Of a stretch of DNA of 64,000 nucleotides, positions 15,079-23,201 are shown piece after piece. Within the stretch, counting starts at the first letter, position 1, and each line of letters begins with the position of its first letter. The stretch lies in IMG/VR virus record IMGVR_UViG_3300035698_012898, positions 1-64,000 of that record. One strand, 5' to 3'. The translations under genes were made by a program, and so were the position numbers. Under the pieces are notes generated by a model, which was not told where the DNA came from, did no database searches, and saw nothing but the letters and a program-made list of their open reading frames with translations. This DNA is from a virus.

Positions 15079-16472
15079 GGTATGTAACCTCCCTTCGACC
15101 ACCCTTGCGTTGGGCACTGTCGGATAGTCATCGTACTTGGGTCAACAAAGCAATCCACCACAGTTGTGTCCCCACCTCCGAGCCTGTTACCAAGCATAGC
15201 CATTCGCATCCTACCCTTTTCCTTTTCAGCGTCCGTCTGACAGATACCAATTATTACATCAGCAATCATTACCTTCTGAAGATCCGCAGACACATCACTC
15301 AGACGAATGGTTTGCTTTGTGTAACTCGCACGATTTGTTTGGGAGGCTGTCCAGACAGCGCAGTTGAAGTCTGAAGCAAGTTGACGTAGCTCCGTAACAG
15401 TGTGGCCTATATCTGGTGAATCCCATTTCTGCTTCTTGCACACGAGCAAGTCTGCATAATCTACCAGCACCACGTCCATTTTAAACCCCGACTCTGCTTC
15501 TATTGCTCGTAGCCAAACGTACAAATCCCCCATCGTTGCACAATTCGATCCCCACTGCTTGATAAACACTTGACCTTTAAGAGCTATTGTTGCTCCAGCT
15601 ACCGCTGCCCTATGCGCCAATGGTTCTGCCGCCAAGGCATTAACGGCTATACCCGTATGATGTCCATCCAACCGCATAGCGTAATCTTTTTGACTAAGCT
15701 CAAAGGTAGCTATTGCAACATTATTTCCAAGAGCAGCCGCAGAAGCAGCAGCTTGTGCTAGAAACAAACTCTTGCCCTTTTTAGTTGGCCCCATGATAAG
15801 ACCAAGTGTGCCTATTTCCAAACCACCACGCATTAGTTCATCAAGGATTGGTATGCCTATTGGTGCGTGTTTAGCCATCTTCTTATGCTCTGCATATAAG
15901 CGCAACTTACTTACAGGGTCATTATAATTTATACCAAGATCCTTACTAACATCCTGACCGCGTACTGCTGCCTCAACCTTGCTTAGTATGCCTGTAAAGT
16001 CATCTTGATCCCATAACTTTACACTTGCTAACAAGGCATCACGAACACGGCTCTTAGTCAAAAAGGTTCCTACGGTTTTCTTAACGTGTTCGGCAGTTGT
16101 ACCGTTCAACGTAGGCCGTTGCACCAGGTCCCGACAAACACGTATAGCGTCTTCGTATTGTCCGTGTCTTGCAGACTTGGCAGGCATCACGTTGTACATG
16201 CGGACTAACTCAGAAAGGACCCCCACGACTCCGACAGGCTTGTTACTGGATGTACCATACAATGTTCGTGCTGCATGATAAATAATTGCATGCGTAGAAA
16301 TTGTAAATACATCTGCTCCTACTACTGGCAATAAGAGTCCTGCAAACTGCAAATCAAACAAGACAAGCCATACTACTGCCTGTTCAAACTCTTTGCCGTA
16401 CTCACGTTCAAATTGAATAGGCACTGGGGAAGTACCTACATCAACAGGGATATTCAAATCAACCTTTGTCAT
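15075..16472 (-). CDS. DnaB-like replicative helicase
   Basis: 465 residues. A helical N-terminal domain (about 1-180) is followed by a RecA-like ATPase: Walker A GPTKKGKS (228-235), a DnaB-type FELSQKD segment, Walker B VVLVDYADLL, and a WTASQTNRAS segment like the DnaB QLNR motif. It unwinds DNA at the phage fork and partners the primase, whose start it overlaps. First gene after the lysis terminator, so a promoter in 16473-16720 is expected. Confidence 0.9.
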   Translation of the reverse strand: MTKVDLNIPVDVGTSPVPIQFEREYGKEFEQAVVWLVLFDLQFAGLLLPVVGADVFTISTHAIIYHAARTLYGTSSNKPVGVVGVLSELVRMYNVMPAKSARHGQYEDAIRVCRDLVQRPTLNGTTAEHVKKTVGTFLTKSRVRDALLASVKLWDQDDFTGILSKVEAAVRGQDVSKDLGINYNDPVSKLRLYAEHKKMAKHAPIGIPILDELMRGGLEIGTLGLIMGPTKKGKSLFLAQAAASAAALGNNVAIATFELSQKDYAMRLDGHHTGIAVNALAAEPLAHRAAVAGATIALKGQVFIKQWGSNCATMGDLYVWLRAIEAESGFKMDVVLVDYADLLVCKKQKWDSPDIGHTVTELRQLASDFNCAVWTASQTNRASYTKQTIRLSDVSADLQKVMIADVIIGICQTDAEKEKGRMRMAMLGNRLGGGDTTVVDCFVDPSTMTIRQCPTQGWSKGGYIP

Positions 16473-16575
16473 ACGCCATTAGCTCCCATCGCTTTTGCTA
16501 CTTACTATCTCCAAAGTTTCGTAGCCCGCACTATATACCCCCTCATACTTTATCTCTTATATGATCTCCTTTATT

Positions 16576-16599
16576 GTATACCGTATACACCATGTATAC
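16576..16599. promoter_or_regulatory. Cluster of three GTATAC palindromes (possible operator)
   Basis: GTATAC at 16576, 16583 and 16594, in the 279-base intergenic region upstream of the helicase gene. Spacers are one and five bases. The region is A/T-rich. A dimeric repressor or activator of the replication operon could bind here. I found no promoter of quality beside it. Confidence 0.35.
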
Positions 16600-16723
16600 T
16601 TCTTTTTTTCTTAACAACTTTACCAAAAAGACTCTACCTATAATAAGCGTTTTGGAAGGGAAAGTTGAACAAGTATTTTTGACTAAGCATAGCTAACGTG
16701 TTGCGGCGTATAGAGTTAGCGTC

Positions 16724-16752
16724 GGAAAAATATAAAGCGGCCTTTATATTAT
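16724..16752 (-). terminator. A/T-rich Rho-independent terminator after the lysis genes
   Basis: Nine-bp perfect stem AATATAAAG/CTTTATATT (16750-16742 with 16737-16729), loop of four, merging into five T residues on the minus strand. It begins at the stop codon of the holin-like gene and separates the late/lysis transcript from the replication genes. Confidence 0.7.
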
Positions 16753-17024
16753 TACATTTTTCCCTTTGAAAACAAGACTTCCCAAGGCCAGTGCCATAAG
16801 TAAACGCCACCACCCCGGTAGTTCTTTCTCAGGTTGTCAATAGCTTTGTACACAGCAGGTACAATAGCCACAAGCAATACCTGCCAATTGGCTGCGAAGG
16901 TATCCCATGCAGCAGGCAAGTCTTCCGAAGCGACAACGACGGCAGAGCCCACACCAAACGTGGCGACTGCCCACACCCAAACGGCTTTCCATAAGGTTAC
17001 TGCTAAGCTGTACTTCATTCCCAT
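16752..17024 (-). CDS. Holin-like membrane protein
   Basis: 90 residues; AGGAG eight bases before ATG 17024. Two hydrophobic segments, about residues 8-33 (LWKAVWVWAVATFGVGSAVV) and 46-62 (WQVLLVAIVPAVYKAI), then a basic, aromatic C-terminus. Size, topology and its place next to the endolysin gene fit a holin that releases the endolysin through the inner membrane. No family signature beyond that. Confidence 0.65.
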   Translation of the reverse strand: MGMKYSLAVTLWKAVWVWAVATFGVGSAVVVASEDLPAAWDTFAANWQVLLVAIVPAVYKAIDNLRKNYRGGGVYLWHWPWEVLFSKGKM

Positions 17025-17049
17025 GTCTCACGCTCCTTTTGTTAGTTAC

Positions 17050-17826
17050 TTACTCGTACGTATCACCAAAAGGATCACCAACCAAAGGTGACCCATAGAC
17101 GCTGTTAAAGGCAAAGCTTGTATGCGGCCCAAGATGACCATCCACAAGAAGAACTATCCCTGGAAATGTATTGAGATGTTCTTGCACCAGCATGCTTTGT
17201 ACTTTATCCATTGACGCATATGTTACAAGCGGCGAAAACTGATTACGTGTTATAGACACGATACCCAATTCTGCCAGCCTACGCAAAATTACACCGGCCC
17301 CACATTGTCTTGATCGTGCTGTCGCTGCGAACTTTCCATCAGCAACGTACTTGCCTTTATCATAATGATTTGACCCAGCCCACAGGTACGGGGACAACAC
17401 GTTAGGATGGTGCAGGCGATAGCCCCAACCATTGTATCGCTCCAGAATGTACAGCACATCTGCAATGCCCCAATGTGTCCGACAATGCATCCTGGTCATC
17501 CTGATAGCATCCAAGGCACTTTCTTCCCACGTGTACGGAGGGTCATGTGTCTTAGGTCTACCAGCAGGTACACGAGTTGTCTTGCCGGTCAAGGGATCGC
17601 CATTGTGCAGGTGCGCCGTAAAAGATGACGCACTTTCCATGTGGTGAAGCAAGCCAACGATATACCAAGGAATTCCCAGGATGTTCCCTACTGCGTTGTA
17701 CACCTTTTGATGACCGAGAACCTTAGCCAACACTATGTTGGCACCGCTACGGCGATCCTCACGTATACGACAAGTCTTGAAGAGTATGTCATATTCCGTG
17801 CGCAAACGTTTGGTTAGGTGAATCAT
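17050..17826 (-). CDS. Endolysin (muramidase-type) with C-terminal peptidoglycan-binding motif
   Basis: 258 residues. Residues 40-195 match a phage lysozyme-type domain: LLHHMES with candidate catalytic Glu64, HLHNGDPLTG, TWEESALDAI, and YNGWGYR followed by SPYLWAGSNHYDKGKYVADG. Residues about 220-245 (LLVDGHLGPHTSFAFNSVYG) fit the VDG-xxGP-T--A-F core of a peptidoglycan-binding domain. It degrades cell wall at lysis. No signal peptide, so release depends on the holin-like protein downstream. Confidence 0.8.
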   Translation of the reverse strand: MIHLTKRLRTEYDILFKTCRIREDRRSGANIVLAKVLGHQKVYNAVGNILGIPWYIVGLLHHMESASSFTAHLHNGDPLTGKTTRVPAGRPKTHDPPYTWEESALDAIRMTRMHCRTHWGIADVLYILERYNGWGYRLHHPNVLSPYLWAGSNHYDKGKYVADGKFAATARSRQCGAGVILRRLAELGIVSITRNQFSPLVTYASMDKVQSMLVQEHLNTFPGIVLLVDGHLGPHTSFAFNSVYGSPLVGDPFGDTYE

Positions 17827-17870
17827 CTTATCATCTTTCTCTCGTGCTGCCCAGGATTGATATGGAATTG

Positions 17871-18215
17871 TTATTCCCCCGATGAAGATGTCTCTTGTTC
17901 GACCTCCTCAGCAAGGGCAGCTTGTGCAGCAAGTGCTTTGGCCGTTACTTGCTGCTGCTGTTGTTCAGCAACAAGGGCAATGAATGTCCGAAGCGTACGG
18001 CCTGCTAACTGGATAGTAGCATGTTCATCCAAATAGCCTCTGTACCCTCCGTCAAGACCACTAGCTGAGGCTGTCTCCAGGATAAGCACAGCATCCGTTA
18101 CCGTCATGTTTGGAACTGGTAGGATACGATCTTCCTTAGCCATGTTCCAACAGATGACACCTGCAATCGTAGCCGCAAGAAACGCCACTAACACCATACC
18201 TAGAATCTGTTTCAT
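17871..18215 (-). CDS. Single-pass membrane protein, possible inner-membrane spanin
   Basis: 114 residues from ATG 18215, seven bases after AAGGAG. A hydrophobic segment at 4-25 (ILGMVLVAFLAATIAGVICW), then a soluble helical part with a Gln run (EQQQQQ) and an acidic end. N-terminal anchor plus helical periplasmic part in the lysis cluster fits an i-spanin, but the coiled coil is short. A simple membrane accessory protein is the alternative. Confidence 0.55.
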   Translation of the reverse strand: MKQILGMVLVAFLAATIAGVICWNMAKEDRILPVPNMTVTDAVLILETASASGLDGGYRGYLDEHATIQLAGRTLRTFIALVAEQQQQQVTAKALAAQAALAEEVEQETSSSGE

Positions 18216-18289
18216 CTTTCGTCTCCTTATCTTATCCTCATTGTACACAACACCTCAGCCACAATGGCAAAGGTAACATCTCCATATGA

Positions 18290-18697
18290 TTATTCTTCCA
18301 GCGCAAAAGGGTCTTTTGGTATTGTCTCTTCGACTGATATAAGCCATTTGGTTATCTCGGTTATAGTATCCGCACTTCCTGTACCCAATCTGAGTAATGC
18401 TTCACGTGCAGCAGCTATACTTTTTGCCTTGTCTATTGCTGCTGGTTCTGGAAATACGTAGGCAACCCATGCTGCCTTTTGTTCATTTGTTAATGTGGCA
18501 TCCAGGAATGCCCACATGATGCGCCATTCCTGATTACATTTGATTTGCATGCTGTCCTCATTCCATAGTGCAGGTACAGCAAGTTGTGCGTTTGCACGAC
18601 AACATCCAAGCGCAATTGCCAGTACCACTGCTATACCAAGCACTACAGAAAGTACGCCCTTTCCACCTCGTGTTGCTATCAAAAATCCTCGTATCAT
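18290..18697 (-). CDS. Small exported protein
   Basis: 135 residues from ATG 18697, eight bases after AAAGGAG; the open frame extends upstream but without a ribosome binding site. Signal peptide: RGGK, hydrophobic VLSVVLGIAVVLAIALGCC, then RANA-Q, a good signal peptidase I site. LGC could act as a weak lipobox. The mature 100 residues are helical with Trp and acidic residues. Probably periplasmic or outer-membrane associated; may serve lysis or host-surface alteration. Confidence 0.65.
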   Translation of the reverse strand: MIRGFLIATRGGKGVLSVVLGIAVVLAIALGCCRANAQLAVPALWNEDSMQIKCNQEWRIMWAFLDATLTNEQKAAWVAYVFPEPAAIDKAKSIAAAREALLRLGTGSADTITEITKWLISVEETIPKDPFALEE

Positions 18698-18829
18698 TTT
18701 GTCGTCTCCTTTGGTCGCGTTATCCTCAATCATACATACTGCCTTGCCAAAAGCCAACAAGCGTTTGTAAGCACACTTACAAGCACCACTGCATACCAAT
18801 GCCAACCCGTTTGTCTCCGTTGCGTTTCA

Positions 18830-21337
18830 CTACACATGCTTCGCGTGGCTCGCATCGAACCAGCTTGTCCCGTCACATACCAGATTCCATCCGCCGTATT
18901 CTGCCGTCAATGTCTCGTCGCCCGCGCCAGCATGGAGATAAATGTCCTGACTGCCACCGCCTTCCGCATGTTCAAGTATTGCAGCATTCGCTGCCGTTGC
19001 ATCGGTTTTGACAACGGTTAGCTTTTGGCCAGCTACGCCGCCCGCGAACCCGCCGATGGTGACAGAGCCGCCCGTCGTGTCAATGAATAGCGTGTTGACG
19101 CCGGACACGTCTACGTTGTCAGTGGGCCCAACCGTTGAGAATGAAGACGAGCCGGAAGCAATTGCATTTGTCACCTGAACAAGACCAGCGGCAGAAATCT
19201 TGAGGTTGGTCACCGGCACACTTGAGCCATTTAGCGTGGTCATAAATAACAACTCGCCGGGCATGTCCGAAGTATCGTCTCCGGGCGTCCCGTCCACCCT
19301 GCATTCGATGTAGGCCGCGTCGTTATATTGACCCGCTGTGTGATCGTTGTAGCCACGGAACCTAAAGCGCCCAAGAATGTCCCCGTCTACACTGACGGTT
19401 GGGCTTGCAGCCGTGCCCCTGCTTGCCCGCAGAATGACCTGTGCTGGCGAAATGCCATCGTTATAATGGGCTTGGACTTGCATCACGGTTCCATATTGGG
19501 TATCAGCCGAGATGTCCAGCGATAGGGCAGGCGTAATCCCGATGCCTATCCGGTTGGCAAAAATCGCGTAACCGTCCGTGTCGAACGTGATGATGTTCGC
19601 AACCTCATCGTTGCCGATCTGGTCGCCGCCGACCACGAGGTCATCTATCAAGGTAAGGCCACCGGCAGCAAGGAAAGTACCTCGTTTTGTGCTGTTAGTC
19701 CAGAAGTTGATCTCATAAGCGCCTGCAGCCGATAACGAAAGGCCACCCGATGCATCAATAGCTTCAAGCAACACACTATCAGCAACATATTGATTGCTCG
19801 TAGTATACGCACTACTCAGTGCCCACATGCTAATGTGTGCGGCGTTAGCTTCGGCTCGTACCCGTGATGACGCTGCCGTGCCAGACGTGTTGTTGTCCAA
19901 CAAGATCTCGGTCACACCATTCCAGTCTTTTTCAACCTCTAACTCTGCGCTTGGCGTAGATGTCCCAATACCCAAATTTCCACCGTAGGTCAGACGCATT
20001 TCCTCTTCGACAGCCCCATTCTTGCCCGTCGCAAACACCAATTCCGTCTTGTTAATTGCCGCAGTAAATTCCGCATCTGCCTCTGCCCAGATGGATGCGG
20101 CAACAAGCCTGGAATCACCTTCATCGGTCTCCAACGGAGCCTGGAAATTTATCTGACCCAACACGTTGCCAGCTACTACGTCAACGTCAGAGGTGCTAAG
20201 CGTCAGGATACCGCCAGTATTCGCGTCCCCCCGCACGTCAACCTGTGTCTGTGGCGCCGCCGTGTTGAAGCCAGTGAAGCCATCACTGCCCTGGACAAAC
20301 AGTGCGTTGACTTGACCGACGCCCTCAACACGGAAGTCAAGGTCTGCCCCCGCCTCGTTAAGGATAACCGCACCCATTGTCACTGTTGCCGCAACGCCGA
20401 AACTGATTGCCGTCGGGGTCGTATTGAACAGCGCTACGCTCGCTTCATCGTTTGTAATGGTTGTGGAGTTGATTGCCGTGGTTGCGCCGTTCACGGTCAG
20501 GCCAACGAGGGTCGCAAGGCCGGTGCTGTGGTCCATCAAAATAATGTTATCAATCAGTGCCGCACCATCTTCATCGACCGAAGCAAACTTTGTCGTTCCC
20601 CCGTCGGTGCGTAGTAATATGGTTTTTTCGTCTGCACCAGCGCCAGAATCGACCAACACCAGGCCAGCAGTGGCGGTCCCCTGTATCAACACAGATGGAT
20701 TCGCGCCATCGGCCACTATGATGCCAGCGCCCACTAAATCAGTGTCTACCGATGATGCCCCTACGTGTAATCCTACTTGCGGCGTGTTCGTGTCGATGCC
20801 TATGTTACCGTCCGTGAAGATGTCACCATCGGCTTCATGATCTGCACCGGTATCTCCGAACCCGCCACCAACCTCCAAAGAATCTATGGCTACCGTAGAA
20901 GTTGCGTTGAACGTAGAAGGTGAAATGATAACACAATTAGCCGTGTCTCCTGCACTTGCTGCCGTCGAGGTGGCAATGGCAAACACTCCCGTAAATTCCC
21001 CAGCACCAGCAGGTGTTGCCCTGCCTTTTACAGCAGACGTGGTAAGGTAGTCCCCAATAGCTGTCGTAGCGTTCATCGTAACGGTAGCATAACTACTAGG
21101 TAAGCGCACTGCTCCGGTCTCACCGTTACCTGTATCTTCCCAGAGAACACCAAGTACATATCCATTGGCGGGTGTGTCCGTGGTTTCAAATGCATTGGCT
21201 GTACCCGTGTCTATAATAACCACATCATACTTGGATGCTGCGTCACCTCCATTTTCAAAGCGGTAAGCTACTTGTGCTCTCGCAGGTAGGCTGAAAAAGA
21301 TTAACAACGCCAAAGCAAGTAGGCTCTTGTATCGCAT
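18830..21337 (-). CDS. Large fibre-like protein with an N-terminal signal peptide
   Basis: 835 residues; AAGGAG nine bases before ATG 21337. Begins MRYKSLLALALLIFFSLPARA then Q, a textbook Sec signal peptide. The rest is low-helix, rich in Gly, Thr, Asp and Ala, with recurring NIGIDTNTP/NLGIGTSTP/RIGIGITP segments and LEVGG/LVVGG/GLTVNG patterns typical of beta-rich phage fibres. No peptidase S74 chaperone is apparent. A tail fibre should not need a signal peptide, so it may instead be secreted or displayed on the infected cell. Confidence 0.75.
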   Translation of the reverse strand: MRYKSLLALALLIFFSLPARAQVAYRFENGGDAASKYDVVIIDTGTANAFETTDTPANGYVLGVLWEDTGNGETGAVRLPSSYATVTMNATTAIGDYLTTSAVKGRATPAGAGEFTGVFAIATSTAASAGDTANCVIISPSTFNATSTVAIDSLEVGGGFGDTGADHEADGDIFTDGNIGIDTNTPQVGLHVGASSVDTDLVGAGIIVADGANPSVLIQGTATAGLVLVDSGAGADEKTILLRTDGGTTKFASVDEDGAALIDNIILMDHSTGLATLVGLTVNGATTAINSTTITNDEASVALFNTTPTAISFGVAATVTMGAVILNEAGADLDFRVEGVGQVNALFVQGSDGFTGFNTAAPQTQVDVRGDANTGGILTLSTSDVDVVAGNVLGQINFQAPLETDEGDSRLVAASIWAEADAEFTAAINKTELVFATGKNGAVEEEMRLTYGGNLGIGTSTPSAELEVEKDWNGVTEILLDNNTSGTAASSRVRAEANAAHISMWALSSAYTTSNQYVADSVLLEAIDASGGLSLSAAGAYEINFWTNSTKRGTFLAAGGLTLIDDLVVGGDQIGNDEVANIITFDTDGYAIFANRIGIGITPALSLDISADTQYGTVMQVQAHYNDGISPAQVILRASRGTAASPTVSVDGDILGRFRFRGYNDHTAGQYNDAAYIECRVDGTPGDDTSDMPGELLFMTTLNGSSVPVTNLKISAAGLVQVTNAIASGSSSFSTVGPTDNVDVSGVNTLFIDTTGGSVTIGGFAGGVAGQKLTVVKTDATAANAAILEHAEGGGSQDIYLHAGAGDETLTAEYGGWNLVCDGTSWFDASHAKHV

Positions 21338-21349
21338 GAGACTATCTCC

Positions 21350-21685
21350 TTATCGTCCTGGAAAAAAGGATATTATTACAGTTCGCAAGACTTGGACAAG
21401 AAGTGCTGCGCCAAGACCTATGCCGCCCATAATAAACCCCAGTCGTGTCTTTTGTATTGCCTGGTTTGTCTTGACCGTATTAAGTCCGTTTGTGAGTAGA
21501 AGACACTGTGCTGTACAATGTTCTTGCTGCTTGCTAACTATAGCATTAATCCGACTAAATAGCTTCTCCGTGTTTTCACGGTGGCTTGTTTCTAGTGTGG
21601 TAAATCCTGTCTTTAACCAACCGATATCGGTTTGAATCTGCCCCAATTCACGTCCACCGTTAGTTTGCTTAGGTGTATCGGCCAT
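21350..21685 (-). CDS. XhlA-like coiled-coil protein with C-terminal membrane anchor
   Basis: 111 residues. Residues 15-75 form an amphipathic helical region (LGQIQTDIGWLKTGFTTLET, then a LFSRINAIVSKQQEH stretch). Residues 83-108 are one hydrophobic segment (LGFIMGGIGLGAALLVQVLR). This layout resembles haemolysin XhlA-type proteins that assist holins. It begins the cluster of exported and lysis genes. Confidence 0.6.
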   Translation of the reverse strand: MADTPKQTNGGRELGQIQTDIGWLKTGFTTLETSHRENTEKLFSRINAIVSKQQEHCTAQCLLLTNGLNTVKTNQAIQKTRLGFIMGGIGLGAALLVQVLRTVIISFFPGR

Positions 21686-21707
21686 TATTTATAAGTCCTT
21701 CTAGCCG

Positions 21708-22139
21708 CTATGGCGTGTCCGCTGCTTCTAACGTTTTAATACACTCCTCAATTTCACCAAGGTCAATATCGTACAACCAATCGTTGGCTCCTGTCAAGGC
21801 CGCTTCATTCCTAGTCCAGTCATACGCCGCGCCACCAGTGGCGCCATACTTAGTCCTGTCACCCAACGCAACATAGTACAAGTTGTTTGCATCACTGTCT
21901 GTCCAATTGTACACAACGCTGGTCGCCGGATTGATGTAATAGCCGTAATCAAGAAGCCTCTCAATAGCAATACGCATGTCAGCAAGTGGCGCAGTTATAT
22001 TGTAATCTACACCAACACCCCCAAAGGCAGAATCCAATGCATCAGCATCAGGTACAGCAACACCGCCATCAGGTGTTCCAAGAGACTCAAATACTGCCTG
22101 GGTATACCCTTTGAATTCTGTATAACTATATTGTGTCAC
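21708..22139 (-). CDS. Hypothetical tail-region protein
   Basis: 143 residues from a GTG with GGGAG seven bases upstream. Acidic, Tyr-rich (YINPATSVVYNWTDSDANNL). No family recognised. Its place between the BACON protein and the lysis cluster suggests a minor tail or host-recognition part. Confidence 0.65.
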   Translation of the reverse strand: MTQYSYTEFKGYTQAVFESLGTPDGGVAVPDADALDSAFGGVGVDYNITAPLADMRIAIERLLDYGYYINPATSVVYNWTDSDANNLYYVALGDRTKYGATGGAAYDWTRNEAALTGANDWLYDIDLGEIEECIKTLEAADTP

Positions 22140-22142
22140 ATC

Positions 22143-23198
22143 TTAGCTCCCTGCCGCCTGAGTTACAACAACATCTACCGGACTGTATAATGCACCATCT
22201 GCTGTAACCCGAATAGTCGCTTGCCGAGATCCACCAGTATTTGTAAGCCAATAAAACACAACCCCAAATTGGGTTGTCTCTCCTGGCCCAAGCGTTCCGT
22301 AAAGCACAAGATCTGCGCCGTCATAATAATAATCAAAGGCACTTGCGCTTAAAAAAAGCCAAGAACTTGAAGGCGTAACCCGCACCGTAAAGTACATTGA
22401 TCCAATGCCGCTATTCTTAATGAAGAAATACTTATATGGCGAAAGGTCGTAAGAAGACCCTCTAGGTGCTGGAGCAGCGAAGCTGGTAGGCCAAACAACC
22501 AGGACGGAAGAACTGGCTAACTGTTGTACAGTTACCTCTGTCGGTGTGCCGACAGCCCCTGCGGCAACTACGCGGAGCGTTCCTACTCTTGTAGCCCCTG
22601 TATTCTCCGTAAAGTCTAAAGTAACTGTACCACTATCTGTTCCGCTTCCTCCAGAGGCGACAGTCAACCACGATCCGCCATCCGTTACGGATGCGGTCCA
22701 CGGCATAGATCCACCACCAGTATTCGTCACATCAAAAGTAGTTGAACTCGCACCAGCTGCTACCTCTCGGCTACTCGGCGCAACATTTAGAACAGGTTGA
22801 TCAGACGCAGCTTGAACTACGCTTACATCTATAGGACTTCCGGTAGCACCAGACGCTGTTACACGAACAGTCCCCGTACGTTCTACGCCGGCATTTTCTG
22901 TATATGATAGAGAGATCGTACCCGCATTAGTACCGCTTGAACCATCTGTGATCGTTAGCCAGGCACCCCCTGAGATAACGGTAGCTGTCCATCCCATTGA
23001 ACCATCACCGCTATTTGATACAGAAAACGAAGTTGATCCTGCTGCGTTACTTGCTTCCCTGCTACTTGGTGACACAGCAAGAATGGAAGTCCCGTTGTCA
23101 CGTATTCCTTTCTCTAGAGCATTGATCCGTCGCATCAGCCCACAGTACTGCGCAGAAGTCCGACTAGTGTCCGCAAAGTCGTTTGTGTTCTGCGGCAT
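22143..23198 (-). CDS. Protein with three BACON-type immunoglobulin-like domains
   Basis: 351 residues. A helical N-terminus (about 1-38, RINALEKGIRDNG) is followed by three beta-sandwich repeats at about 40-132, 135-228 and 230-349. The first two share VAPSSREV/VSPSSREA, FxVxNxGxGSMxWTA, a GGxWLT segment, TENxGxxRxGTxRV and a Val/Gln end; the third is diverged. This is the BACON pattern, linked to glycan or mucin binding in gut bacteria and phages. Probably a tail-surface adhesion protein. Confidence 0.8.
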   Translation of the reverse strand: MPQNTNDFADTSRTSAQYCGLMRRINALEKGIRDNGTSILAVSPSSREASNAAGSTSFSVSNSGDGSMGWTATVISGGAWLTITDGSSGTNAGTISLSYTENAGVERTGTVRVTASGATGSPIDVSVVQAASDQPVLNVAPSSREVAAGASSTTFDVTNTGGGSMPWTASVTDGGSWLTVASGGSGTDSGTVTLDFTENTGATRVGTLRVVAAGAVGTPTEVTVQQLASSSVLVVWPTSFAAPAPRGSSYDLSPYKYFFIKNSGIGSMYFTVRVTPSSSWLFLSASAFDYYYDGADLVLYGTLGPGETTQFGVVFYWLTNTGGSRQATIRVTADGALYSPVDVVVTQAAGS

Positions 23199-23201
23199 AC
23201 C

